The position numbers and the translations under genes are program-made. This document shows positions 18,511 through 27,262 of a stretch of 64,000 bases of DNA, piece after piece (position 1 is the stretch's first letter; every line of letters begins with the position of its first letter). The notes beneath the pieces were generated by a model, which worked only from the letters and a program-made list of their open reading frames with translations, ran no database searches and was not told where the DNA came from. This stretch comes from Sphingobacterium chuzhouense. Its GTDB lineage: Bacteria > Bacteroidota > Bacteroidia > Sphingobacteriales > Sphingobacteriaceae. The stretch covers positions 558,001 through 622,000 of the forward strand of contig NZ_JACNYL010000002.1 of NCBI RefSeq assembly GCF_014692525.1. The letters are read 5' to 3'.

Positions 18511-19674
18511 TTATTTTTTTGATACCATAACCCTCCTTCCATTTATCTTAAATTGAATCATATTATAACTGTCTTCCAGACTTCTCAGTATATCATGAAG
18601 TGGCACGTCCCTTTTTATCATACCAAATACTCGGTCAGATTCTGCTTCCGCTGGTATTGCACTAAAATCGACATCATACCATCTTTCCAGCTGACGCAAT
18701 ATCTCGGGCAGATCATAATTATTGAGTATGATATTACCATCCTTCCAGGCAACGTATTCCTGCGGTTCTACTTGTAGGATTGAGAGTTCGTCATCTTCGT
18801 TCGCAATAACCTGTTGTCCAGGTTTCAACCGAACAATGTCGCTGCCCTTAACGCTTTTGATCATCACCGCTCCTTCTACCAACGTTGTATGCTGCATCGC
18901 TTCATCGACGTAAGCCTGAACGTTAAAGCGTGTACCCAGAACTTGGATGGTTTGCCGTTCTGTGCGGACGAAAAAAGGTCGCTCCGCGTCGTGTGCAACT
19001 TCAAAATAAGCCTCACCGCTTATATCTACAATCCGCTCATCCTCGGCAAAACTTGTGGGATAGATCAACTTTGAAGAAGCGTTTAGCCAGACTTTAGTAT
19101 CGTCGCTCAGCGTGACCCTATATTGTCCTGCCCTAGGCGTAGTCAGTGTAATGCTTCGGGCATCGTGCACCCCTTGGATAGTCGAACCATCTATATAGGC
19201 TAACGTCTTGCCTGAATTTACAATTCCTTCTTGGTCCTCACTCAATATCAAGACCTGTCCATTGTCTAACGTGATAGTAGCACGGTTGCCTCCCGGAGGT
19301 ATAACTTTTTCAACTATAATCGGTTCCTTTATTTCAGGTTTACTTTCTCCTGTATAACGATAGAGCCAAAGGCTTGTCATAAAAATGATCAACATCGCTG
19401 CGGCATAAGGCAACCAATGTCGATATGTAAGGACTTTAGTAGATTTAGGTTTAGTCTGACGGAAGAGATTGTGCGCTACCTGTTCCCCAATAGAATTTAT
19501 CAGTTCACTATCTATTTCCGAAACGTGTTCAAGTTCCTGTTCAATGAGATGGACGAGTTTGCTATCATGCTCTTCAAGCGAAAAATAAGCTAGGATTTCG
19601 TCCAGTTCCTTTTCAGTATATTGGTCGTTCAGATATTTCTTAAATAGATTTATGATGTGCTCCTTATTTCCCAC
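18511..19674 (-). CDS. FecR-type anti-sigma factor
   Basis: A 387-residue inner-membrane protein. A cytoplasmic N-terminal part of about 80 residues, one membrane helix ('YAAAMLIIFMTSLWLYR', about 90-106), then the periplasmic FecR domain ('TPRAGQYRVTLSDDTKVWLN', 'PTSFAEDERIVDISGEAYFE', 'FNVQAYVDEAMQHTTLVEGA') and a C-terminal DUF4974-type secretin-like domain ('DLPEILRQLERWYDVDF'). It holds the ECF sigma factor until SusC signals substrate binding. The start is GTG at 19674, which lies inside one arm of a perfect 13-base inverted repeat. Confidence 0.93.
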   Translation of the reverse strand: MGNKEHIINLFKKYLNDQYTEKELDEILAYFSLEEHDSKLVHLIEQELEHVSEIDSELINSIGEQVAHNLFRQTKPKSTKVLTYRHWLPYAAAMLIIFMTSLWLYRYTGESKPEIKEPIIVEKVIPPGGNRATITLDNGQVLILSEDQEGIVNSGKTLAYIDGSTIQGVHDARSITLTTPRAGQYRVTLSDDTKVWLNASSKLIYPTSFAEDERIVDISGEAYFEVAHDAERPFFVRTERQTIQVLGTRFNVQAYVDEAMQHTTLVEGAVMIKSVKGSDIVRLKPGQQVIANEDDELSILQVEPQEYVAWKDGNIILNNYDLPEILRQLERWYDVDFSAIPAEAESDRVFGMIKRDVPLHDILRSLEDSYNMIQFKINGRRVMVSKK

Positions 19675-19716
19675 TGTTTTTTTAGGCTAATACACACAAC
19701 CGAAAAAAAACAGTGG
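19671..19716 (-). repeat. Perfect 13-bp inverted repeat over the FecR start
   Basis: The arms CCACTGTTTTTTT (19671-19683) and AAAAAAACAGTGG (19704-19716) are exact reverse complements around a 20-base loop. The FecR GTG start codon (19672-19674) is in one arm, so in the mRNA the start would be paired. The loop on the minus strand carries TTGTGTGTATTAG, which could be part of a promoter for FecR. Confidence 0.6.
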
Positions 19717-19769
19717 CTCTATTTGAAAAAAATATATAAAAACCTGATTATCAACAAAAAAAAGATGTA

Positions 19770-20372
19770 CTATAAATCAGCACACAAACAAAGTGCGAAT
19801 AGCAAGCCGATCATTTTTTGGTTAGTGCGGAACGCTCTTAATGTGAGATTGGCTTTTCTAATATGGTCGTTTACGGTATTTTCTGAAATATTGAGGAGTT
19901 CGCTTACTTCTTTATAAGATTTGCCTTCTAACTTGCAAAGCGTGAATACCGTCCTCCTTTGTGGAGGTAGTTTTTCAAGCAGATCATGGAGCACTTGTTT
20001 ATTTTCATCTGCGGTTATTTTTTCTTCAACGTGCATATATATCCGTTGATCAACGGGCAACAATGTCGCACGCATTTGTTTATCATAATAGGCACTACGT
20101 ATAACATTTTTAGCCATGTTGGCTGCGATGGTAAACAAATAAGCTTTAAAGGGTTTTTCGATATCAATTTTATCACGACCTTTCCACACTTTCAAAAATA
20201 CTTCTTGAACTTGCTCCTCTACCAACGCTCTTGATTTTAAAATACGTAATAAATTTCCGATCAGCCGATCTTTATAAACATGATAAAGCATTTCAAAGGC
20301 GTCATGATCTCCTTCTTTCAACCTTCGTACAAGTTCTAACTCATTTTGATTATTAAGCTGCTGCCTATCCAT
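19770..20372 (-). CDS. ECF RNA polymerase sigma factor (sigma-70 family, FecI-like)
   Basis: A 200-residue sigma factor. Region 2: 'DAFEMLYHVYKDRLIGNLLR' through 'VQEVFLKVWKGRDKIDIEKP' and 'KAYLFTIAANMAKNVIRS'. Region 4: 'LPPQRRTVFTLCKLEGKSYK' then the helix-turn-helix 'EVSELLNISENTVNDHIRKA'. There are no regions 1 or 3, as in ECF factors. It is first in the minus-strand order sigma-FecR-SusC-SusD-Gfo-Gfo-GMC and should activate that operon when the FecR protein releases it. Confidence 0.93.
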   Translation of the reverse strand: MDRQQLNNQNELELVRRLKEGDHDAFEMLYHVYKDRLIGNLLRILKSRALVEEQVQEVFLKVWKGRDKIDIEKPFKAYLFTIAANMAKNVIRSAYYDKQMRATLLPVDQRIYMHVEEKITADENKQVLHDLLEKLPPQRRTVFTLCKLEGKSYKEVSELLNISENTVNDHIRKANLTLRAFRTNQKMIGLLFALCLCADL

Positions 20373-20520
20373 GGTGACGCATTTTATCTATTAGATAATG
20401 GGATCAGGTTTAAATTTTAATGACTTTTAAGGACACTAATATACAAATTATGACTTGATAACGTGCATGCCCATCTTAAACTCATTTAACATTCGGTTCG
20501 TGAATGCAAAGCATTTTACT

Positions 20521-20545
20521 TAAATTTGTACTAAACAATTTAGTA
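20521..20545 (+). promoter_or_regulatory. Promoter and operator-like palindrome before the DUF763 gene
   Basis: TAAATTTG (20521-20528) is a perfect -7 box. Right after it lies TACTAAA-CAA-TTTAGTA (20529-20545), a perfect 7-base inverted repeat that fills the space between the box and the ATG at 20547. A protein bound here would cover the transcription start. Confidence 0.55.
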
Positions 20546-20546
20546 A

Positions 20547-21761
20547 ATGAAACGATCAGGAACAGCAGATCTTCCCTTACATTATGGCAAAGTTCCACCA
20601 TGGTTGTATGAACGCATGTCTGCTTTGGGATTTTCGATAATAGAAGCCATCTTGATCGATTATGATAAAGAGGAAGTATTGCGGAAACTAGCCGACCCAT
20701 TTTGGTTTCAAAGCTTTGGAGCTGTGATGGGCATGGATTGGCATTCCTCTGGAATTACGACATCGGTCATGGGGGCTTTAAAACGCTCTATAAATCCGTC
20801 AGCTTCATCGCTAGGGATCTATATATGTGGGGGAAAGGGCAAGCTATCTCGCGATACACCGACGGAGCTGTTGCGGATTGCAGATCGAACTGGGCTAGCG
20901 GGTGACCAGCTCGTCAGAGCCAGCAAGCTGTCTGCCAAAGTAGATAACACAGCGATACAGGATGGTTACCAATTATACCTGCACAATTTTATTGTAGCCG
21001 ACAACGGGAGCTGGGCTGTCGTGCAACAGGGTATGCATGACCAAGATGGCACTGCAAGAAGATACCACTGGCACTCGGAAAACCTCAAATCATTTATTGA
21101 AGAACCGCATACGGGGATCAATGGAATACCGCGGGGACACATATTAAACCTTACGGCGACAGAAGCCACTAATAACCGACAGGGCATCCTCAATATTTCA
21201 CGTGAGGATTCGGCAAAGGTTACGCAGGATTTTGCGCGCTTGATCTTGCCGGGGCACCATGATGTCCGTTCTTCTGACGTAGACCTTAAAAGATTGGGTG
21301 CACTACTCTATGTGACCCGTGAATTACAGCCCGACACTTTCGAAGATCTTTTAATGCTACAAGGTGTGGGTCCACGCACTATGCAGTCCCTCGCACTGGT
21401 AAGTGAAGTGATACATGGCGCCCCCTCAAGGTTTAAGGATCCTGCCCGTTTCTCGTTCGCACACGGGGGCAAAGACGGACATCCTTTCCCCGTACCAATC
21501 GATATCTATGACGATAGCATACAGGTATTGCGGAAGGGTATTGAAAAATCTAAACTTGGAAATGCGGACAAATTAAAGACGATCAACAAATTGCATGAAA
21601 TCGTGCTGCAAGCGGAAGCTAATTTCACACCGAAATTTGATGTACAGCAAGTTATCGAGCAAGAGCGTAGAGATTCATGGAAATATGGTGGAAGAACAGT
21701 ATTTGGGAAGACCAAAAAGCACTCTCCAAATACGCCGGGTAATCAACTTTCGTTATTCTAA
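20547..21761 (+). CDS. DUF763 domain-containing protein
   Basis: A 404-residue cytoplasmic protein whose whole length follows the DUF763 pattern: N-terminal 'KRSGTADLPLHYGKVPPWLY' (this exact style of N terminus is the family mark), 'FQSFGAVMGMDWHSSGITTS', then 'LLMLQGVGPRTMQSLALVSE' (a helix-hairpin-helix-like DNA-binding motif around residue 270) and 'RFSFAHGGKDGHPFPVPIDI'. The function of the family is unknown; the helix-hairpin-helix hints at nucleic-acid contact. It is divergent from the sigma gene and has its own promoter with a palindrome. Confidence 0.9.
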   Translation: MKRSGTADLPLHYGKVPPWLYERMSALGFSIIEAILIDYDKEEVLRKLADPFWFQSFGAVMGMDWHSSGITTSVMGALKRSINPSASSLGIYICGGKGKLSRDTPTELLRIADRTGLAGDQLVRASKLSAKVDNTAIQDGYQLYLHNFIVADNGSWAVVQQGMHDQDGTARRYHWHSENLKSFIEEPHTGINGIPRGHILNLTATEATNNRQGILNISREDSAKVTQDFARLILPGHHDVRSSDVDLKRLGALLYVTRELQPDTFEDLLMLQGVGPRTMQSLALVSEVIHGAPSRFKDPARFSFAHGGKDGHPFPVPIDIYDDSIQVLRKGIEKSKLGNADKLKTINKLHEIVLQAEANFTPKFDVQQVIEQERRDSWKYGGRTVFGKTKKHSPNTPGNQLSLF

Positions 21762-21792
21762 CAAGCACATTGCCTTAACCTACAGTTCTTAA

Positions 21793-22755
21793 CTACCGCC
21801 ATGCTGTAACGCCATTCGCACGTATTATGCTGGAGCTCCCCTTGGGTATAACCCGTATAACTTCTGGACTAGAATCTAAATTGTATTTTTTGCCGTCGGC
21901 AGGAATAATCTTCAGAAACCAATGGCTATTGCCTGAGGCCGGTAAACCTACATAGTCCGCACCAATCAGCAAATATTTATCATCCGGTGAAAATTCAGCA
22001 AACGCCTCATCTGCGTTGCCATCCGTCACCTGCACTAGATTCTCGCCATTGATATCCATCATATGGATATGTTTATTGATATAAAAGGTTATCTTCTGGC
22101 CGTTATTGCTAACGCGTATATTTCCCCAATTCTCGTAGTTCATTTCTTTCACCAAGTTTAAGTTTGTATACGGTGGGTCAGAACGCAATAATAGCCGATT
22201 CTTAAAGCGTACTAGAATGCTATTGTTTGGCAGCCATACGGCATCATCGTCTAGGGTAAAAGATTCCTCGCCGATGCCGAGCATCTCATATTTGACATTT
22301 CCATCCATATCGAGGATAACGATTCCGTTATCACGATCGGGCGTAACCATAATCAAAGAGTTATCAAAAGATATCTTACCCAGGTTATTTGTGTTGTTTC
22401 CATAACGGGGCACATAATCAAACTCTTTTACAATAGTCTGATCAGCGGCATTCACAATTGTAAAACGATTACGGTCATACATACCTGGTTCTCTCGTTGA
22501 CACGATGCGAAGCTTTCCGTCACGACTCAATCCCCAACCCACCGTGCTATATGCATTATAAGAAAAGAAAGCCGATTCTTCGCCCGTACGCATGTCGATT
22601 TCCATAACCTCACTCGTATATTCATGGTATATATATCCAGGGAGATTACTTAGTTCTGAACCGCCATCGTCATCATCATCTTTGGAACATCCTCCCAACA
22701 ACAACGAAAACAGTCCAGCCAATGTAGCTAAAATAAAGAGTGTTCTTGTTATCAT
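21793..22755 (-). CDS. TolB-like beta-propeller lipoprotein
   Basis: A 320-residue lipoprotein: signal peptide ending LLLGGC (Cys23), followed by an acidic 'KDDDDDGG', a common export tag for surface lipoproteins in this phylum. The body shows repeating beta-blade motifs: 'GWGLSRDGKLRIVST', 'NNSILVRFKNRLLL', 'NIRVSNNGQKITFYIN' and 'AEFSPDDKYLLIGADYV', like TolB/WD40-like propellers. The ligand is unknown. It converges with DUF763, with about 30 bases between the stops. Confidence 0.78.
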   Translation of the reverse strand: MITRTLFILATLAGLFSLLLGGCSKDDDDDGGSELSNLPGYIYHEYTSEVMEIDMRTGEESAFFSYNAYSTVGWGLSRDGKLRIVSTREPGMYDRNRFTIVNAADQTIVKEFDYVPRYGNNTNNLGKISFDNSLIMVTPDRDNGIVILDMDGNVKYEMLGIGEESFTLDDDAVWLPNNSILVRFKNRLLLRSDPPYTNLNLVKEMNYENWGNIRVSNNGQKITFYINKHIHMMDINGENLVQVTDGNADEAFAEFSPDDKYLLIGADYVGLPASGNSHWFLKIIPADGKKYNLDSSPEVIRVIPKGSSSIIRANGVTAWR

Positions 22756-22942
22756 AATAGTGCCGTCATAGTATATAATTGTATTGAACTTTTCGGGTAA
22801 ATACGAAATTTGCCCACCCTATATGTAACAAAAAAGATACCAAAATAGGTGCTTCTTTTTTTCCAGCAGTAACAAATGATTCATTGCTGTTTAAAAAACG
22901 TATATTGCCTTCATCATATTAAAGGGATACATTACTAACTTC

Positions 22943-23378
22943 ATGAAGAAGAATGTAACACAGATTTTTATCTTAGGTTTGCTGCTCATTGGCACCGCCA
23001 TTCCCCGAATGGATAAAACGCGGAAAAGATGAACACTATGTGATAAAACGTTTAAAAGACGCTGAAAAAACATTAACAAATTCGGTAATCCAAGAGATGC
23101 AAAAGATGGCGCAAGCATGGGAAGGAAAAGATTATGATATGGCATTTGAATGGACAGACGATAAGATGTATTGTTCTGAATTAATATGGAAACTTTATAA
23201 CCGGACAACAGGACTTCGAATTGGCCAATTGGAACAATTGAAAGACTTTGATTTGAGCAGTGAAATAGTGAGGAACAAACTCACAGAACAATACAGAAAT
23301 CATATCCCGTTAAACGATACCGTTATTTCACCGGCAGCAATTTTTAACAGCAAACTATTAGAAACAGTTCAAATGTAA
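22943..23378 (+). pseudogene. Broken YiiX/YebB-like cysteine hydrolase (internal deletion, frameshift)
   Basis: An ATG at 22943 begins a good signal peptide (MKKNVTQIFILGLLLIGTAI), but that frame hits TGA near 23030. From about 22998 a different frame gives 'EWIKRGKDEHYVIKRLKDAE' and 'MYCSELIWKLYNRTTG', the C-terminal half of YiiX-type permuted papain-fold (NlpC/P60-like) hydrolases, including the Cys of the YCSE motif. Roughly 75 residues with the N-terminal His motif are missing between the two parts, and the join is out of frame. An intact 129-residue gene from a TTG at 22989 is therefore unlikely. Confidence 0.7.
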
Positions 23379-23402
23379 TTTTTGTTTGCATAAGTATGCG
23401 AA

Positions 23403-23436
23403 TTTGTTTTCTTTCTACAAAATTTTTATACCTTTG
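23403..23436 (+). promoter_or_regulatory. Promoter of secDF
   Basis: TTTG (23403-23406) and TACCTTTG (23429-23436) with a 22-base spacer fit the Bacteroidota consensus. The start codon is about 79 bases further, leaving a 5' leader of roughly 70 bases. Confidence 0.6.
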
Positions 23437-23514
23437 CGAATCTTGGTTAAGTATTATTAAGCTAAATCGCAAGTAAGATTATATAAACTACAAACAAATA
23501 CACGAAGACAGACA

Positions 23515-26500
23515 ATGCAGAGTAAAGGGCTGATTAAATTTTTGGTAGTAGTGGTGTCAATAGCATGCCTCTATTCCCTATCATTCACATTTGTTACACG
23601 AAAAGTAGAACGAGACGCTGCGGAATATGCGAAAGGCGATATGGCCAAAGAAAAGGCATATCTGGATTCCATAGCTGGTGAGGAAGTTTACAATTTAGGG
23701 CTGGCTAAGTTCACTTACAGAGAGGCTAAGGCCCATGAATTAGCGTTGGGCCTAGACCTTAAAGGGGGGATGAACGTTACAATGGAAATATCATTGGACG
23801 AACTCATCAGAAATTTGGCAAATAACCCGAAAGATGAAAACTTCAATAAAGCGCTTGAATCCGCTCTTCAAAAGAGTAAATCCGTCAACAGAGGTGTGGT
23901 AGAGCTCTTCGTCGAAGAATATAAAGCTTCGGGAGCAGGAACACCTTTAGCTACTTTCTTCGCAACAACAGATAATGCTTCCCTCATTAAAGGAACGAGC
24001 TCGGATAATGAAGTGCGGAGCTTCTTAAATAAAGAAGCAGATAATGCTATTGAAAACTCTTTCAAAGTATTACGTACGCGGATTGATAAATTTGGTGTAG
24101 CTTCTCCAAACATCCAGATTCAACAAGGGACGAACCGGATTTTAATTGAGCTTCCTGGTGTTAATGACGAAGAGCGTGTCCGCAATCTTCTACAGGGATC
24201 TGCCAAGTTGGAATTCTACGAGACACATGACAACTATCAGGTATATCCATTACTGGAAAACCTGAACAATATTTTGGCTAACTCGCTTAAATCAGCGACA
24301 CCATCGGCCTCAACTCCGGCTACGGTTTCGAATGATTCGACCGCAACCGACAGTACTACTAAAGCCAATGATGACAATCTATTAGCTAATTTAGGGGCTG
24401 CTCCTAAAGATAGTACCGATACTGCTGGAATATCTGCGGAACTAGCAGCAAGCAATCCGTTGTTTGCAGTTTTGAACCCCGCCACGTATATGGAGCAAAA
24501 CGGTCAGCCAAACCTAACTCCGGGTGCGATGGTTGGTATTGCTAATCTGAAAGATACGGCTCGCGTTAACGAGTACCTTAACCGTCCGGAAGTAAAGGCT
24601 AACATCCCTGGAAATTTGAAGTTCTTGTGGTCGGTTAAACCCGAACAAAGAACACCTAACTTCCTTTCCTTATATGCGATCAAAACATCGGGTCCGGAGA
24701 ATGGCCCAGTCTTAACGGGTGATGTCATTACCGATGCACGGGACGATTTTAATGAAAAGAACCAACCGGTTGTTTCCATGTCTATGAATACCGAAGGGGC
24801 CCGTCAATGGCGCAGGATTACAGCGCAAGCAGCGCAGAATAACAACGCTGCCGTTGCGATCGTACTAGATGGTGTGGTATACTCTGCTCCCGGTGTAAAC
24901 GAGGAAATTCCAAACGGAAATTCTTCGATATCCGGTAACTTTACGATTGAGGATACAAAAGATTTAGCGAACGTATTAAAGGCAGGTCGTCTTCCGGCTA
25001 CGGCAAAAATCGTTGAGGAAGCGATTGTAGGCCCATCATTAGGACAAGCTGCTATTGATGCTGGTGTGAATTCTTCTGTTATCGCCCTTATCGTCGTTAT
25101 GATATTTATGGTTGCCTATTACAACCGTGCTGGTATTGCGGCTAATATCGCGGTATTGTTTAACGTATTCTTCTTGATGGGGATTTTAGCGTCCTTAAAC
25201 GCTGTGCTCACTTTACCTGGTATTGCAGGTATCGTATTGACCATGGGAACTGCGGTAGACGCCAACGTTTTGATATACGAGCGCATACGGGAAGAACTGG
25301 GCTTGGGTAAATCCATCCGACAGGCAATTGCGGACGGTTACAAAAATGCCATGCCCTCGATCTTGGACTCACAGATAACAACATTCCTAGTAGGTCTTGT
25401 ATTGTTTTTCTTTGGTAGCGGACCAATCTTAGGATTTGCCACAACATTGATGATCGGTATCATTACCTCGTTATTTACGTCTATCTTTATTTCGCGTTTG
25501 ATTTTCGAATATATGCTATCAAAAGACTGGAAAATATCTGTATCGTTTCCTTGGTCTGCAAATACACTAAAAAACGCGAATTTCCAATTCATTAAAAAAC
25601 GGAAAGTATTTTACGGTATTTCCATTATAGCTTCTATTATTGCTTTGGTAGCTATATTCACTAAAGGCTTCACTTTAGGTGTTGATTTTAGTGGAGGACG
25701 TACCTACACCGTAGCTTATGAACAAGCTGTTAATTTAGAAGATGTACGTCAAAATCTCGACGAAGTATTTGGTTTGACAACGGAGGTAAAGACCTTTGGT
25801 AGCGAAAACCAAGTACGTGTTACGACAACATATCACGTAGAGGAAACTAGTGATGAGGCAGATGCAGAAGTTTTGGCTAAGTTGAACGAAGGGTTATCTA
25901 AAATCGACGGTAATGGTTACGAAATCCTATCTTCGCAAAAAGTAGGGCCGAGTATCGCAACTGATATAAAAGATAGAGCGATATGGTCTGGTATATTCTC
26001 CGTATTGATTATTGCGGGTTATATTTTAGTACGTTTCCATAAATGGCAATATTCTATCGGTGCAGCGATATCAACTATTCATGATGCGATTATCTTGTTG
26101 GGTCTATTCTCTATCCTGGATGGTATTGTTCCATTCTCATTAGACATCGATCAGCACTTTGTAGCGGCGATCTTAACGGTTATTGCCTATTCTGTAAACG
26201 ATACCGTGGTTGTATTTGACCGTTTACGAGAATACTTAAATAAACCGTTGGCGCATAAAGAATATTTCGGTGATACCGTTAATAGTGCGATCAATTCTAC
26301 CTTGAGCCGTACCATCATTACCTCCTTAACCATCATCTTTGTGTTGGCGGTATTGTTTGTATTCGGAGGAGAGGTAATCAGAGGATTTTCTTTCGCTATA
26401 TTAATTGGTATTGTGGTAGGTACTTATTCTTCTATCTTCCTAGCAGCACCGTCTGTATATGACCTTAGAAAAGGTAAAAGTGTTGTAGAAGAAAAACCAG

Positions 26501-26526
26501 AAAAAGTAAAAGTTGTTACTCCTTAG
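23515..26526 (+). CDS. secDF: Protein translocase subunit SecDF (fused)
   Basis: A 1003-residue inner-membrane protein in which SecD and SecF are one chain, as is usual in Bacteroidota. SecD part: 'LGLDLKGGMNVTMEISLDEL', the P1 domain with 'VLRTRIDKFGVASPNIQIQQ', a Ser/Thr/Ala-rich linker near residues 262-305, 'GRLPATAKIVEEAIVGPSLG' and 'VLTMGTAVDANVLIYERIRE'. SecF part from about residue 690: 'GFTLGVDFSGGRTYTVAYEQ', 'KVGPSIATDIKDRAIWSGIF' and 'VIAYSVNDTVVVFDRLREYL'. About twelve membrane helices. It uses the proton gradient to pull proteins through SecYEG. A strong terminator follows. Confidence 0.97.
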   Translation: MQSKGLIKFLVVVVSIACLYSLSFTFVTRKVERDAAEYAKGDMAKEKAYLDSIAGEEVYNLGLAKFTYREAKAHELALGLDLKGGMNVTMEISLDELIRNLANNPKDENFNKALESALQKSKSVNRGVVELFVEEYKASGAGTPLATFFATTDNASLIKGTSSDNEVRSFLNKEADNAIENSFKVLRTRIDKFGVASPNIQIQQGTNRILIELPGVNDEERVRNLLQGSAKLEFYETHDNYQVYPLLENLNNILANSLKSATPSASTPATVSNDSTATDSTTKANDDNLLANLGAAPKDSTDTAGISAELAASNPLFAVLNPATYMEQNGQPNLTPGAMVGIANLKDTARVNEYLNRPEVKANIPGNLKFLWSVKPEQRTPNFLSLYAIKTSGPENGPVLTGDVITDARDDFNEKNQPVVSMSMNTEGARQWRRITAQAAQNNNAAVAIVLDGVVYSAPGVNEEIPNGNSSISGNFTIEDTKDLANVLKAGRLPATAKIVEEAIVGPSLGQAAIDAGVNSSVIALIVVMIFMVAYYNRAGIAANIAVLFNVFFLMGILASLNAVLTLPGIAGIVLTMGTAVDANVLIYERIREELGLGKSIRQAIADGYKNAMPSILDSQITTFLVGLVLFFFGSGPILGFATTLMIGIITSLFTSIFISRLIFEYMLSKDWKISVSFPWSANTLKNANFQFIKKRKVFYGISIIASIIALVAIFTKGFTLGVDFSGGRTYTVAYEQAVNLEDVRQNLDEVFGLTTEVKTFGSENQVRVTTTYHVEETSDEADAEVLAKLNEGLSKIDGNGYEILSSQKVGPSIATDIKDRAIWSGIFSVLIIAGYILVRFHKWQYSIGAAISTIHDAIILLGLFSILDGIVPFSLDIDQHFVAAILTVIAYSVNDTVVVFDRLREYLNKPLAHKEYFGDTVNSAINSTLSRTIITSLTIIFVLAVLFVFGGEVIRGFSFAILIGIVVGTYSSIFLAAPSVYDLRKGKSVVEEKPEKVKVVTP

Positions 26527-26556
26527 TACGTACAACTATATGTAATTAACAACTGT

Positions 26557-26585
26557 AAGGCTTCTGATTGTCAGAAGCCTTTTTT
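26557..26585 (+). terminator. Terminator after secDF
   Basis: Stem AAGGCTTCTGA / TCAGAAGCCTT with a three-base loop, followed by a T run. It closes the secDF transcript. Confidence 0.9.
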
Positions 26586-26625
26586 GTACCGCATCATTTT
26601 ATCATCATTTAATCATTTTGACTAG

Positions 26626-26653
26626 TTGATTGACACAATTTTTCCTAGCTTTG
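26626..26653 (+). promoter_or_regulatory. Promoter of the thioredoxin-like lipoprotein gene
   Basis: TTG (26626-26628) and TAGCTTTG (26646-26653) fit the -33/-7 boxes with a 17-base spacer. A TTG codon at 26630 that would extend the gene lies inside this promoter, so the ATG at 26675 is the start. Confidence 0.6.
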
Positions 26654-26674
26654 GTACGTAAATATAGTCGTAGA

Positions 26675-27262
26675 ATGAAATTTTTAATCACTAGTATCGC
26701 TATTAGCACATTCACCTTACTCAGTGCATGCCAGTCCAATAACAACGATGCAGGAAATGCGCAGCATCCAGCAGAACACCAAGTGGATCAACAACAAGCG
26801 GCAGCAACCTCACAGCCAACTGTACCTATGGCAAAAGAACCTGCTAAGCAGTTGCCGGACTTTAAATTCTATAAAGTCAAATCGGGTATAGGGTTTACGA
26901 ACGAGGATATACCTGCGAACCGAAATTCAATATTCATACTTTTTGATCCAAGTTGTGGTCATTGTCAACAAGAGACTGGACTTTTAGCTAAGAATTATGA
27001 AAAGCTAAAAAACGTCAACCTATATTTTATTTCTATGAACGACCCCTCACTTATGGCTTCGTTTCTGGAAACTTTCGGTAAAGAGCTTGTCGATAAACCG
27101 AATGTAGAAGTGCTGTATGATAGAAACCAAGAATTTATTCAAAAATTCCATGTGCCCGCACAGTTTCCAGCAAATTACATATATGGAGCGGACGGCACGC
27201 TGAAAAATAACTGGGACGGAGAAAAGGATATTGATTTTGTCTTAGCTGAGTTTATAAAGTAA
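26675..27262 (+). CDS. Thioredoxin-fold lipoprotein (TlpA/AhpC-like)
   Basis: A 195-residue periplasmic lipoprotein: signal 'MKFLITSIAISTFTLLSAC' (Cys19), a Gln/Asn/Ala-rich linker to about residue 60, then a thioredoxin fold with 'SIFILFDPSCGHCQQETGLL', whose CGHC is the redox pair, and 'QFPANYIYGADGTLKNNWDG' with the cis-Pro region. It probably reduces or isomerizes disulfides, or serves cytochrome maturation. The stop codon overlaps the ATG of the next gene by one base, so it is translationally coupled to GAPDH, an unusual partner. Confidence 0.85.
   Translation: MKFLITSIAISTFTLLSACQSNNNDAGNAQHPAEHQVDQQQAAATSQPTVPMAKEPAKQLPDFKFYKVKSGIGFTNEDIPANRNSIFILFDPSCGHCQQETGLLAKNYEKLKNVNLYFISMNDPSLMASFLETFGKELVDKPNVEVLYDRNQEFIQKFHVPAQFPANYIYGADGTLKNNWDGEKDIDFVLAEFIK

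Noticed and set aside
22989..23378. A 129-residue gene starting at TTG 22989
   Set aside because: The signal peptide in another frame just upstream and the missing catalytic half of YiiX show it is the rest of a broken gene.
26630..26674. Longer start (TTG 26630) for the thioredoxin-like lipoprotein
   Set aside because: The codon lies within the promoter boxes, and the lipoprotein signal peptide begins at ATG 26675.
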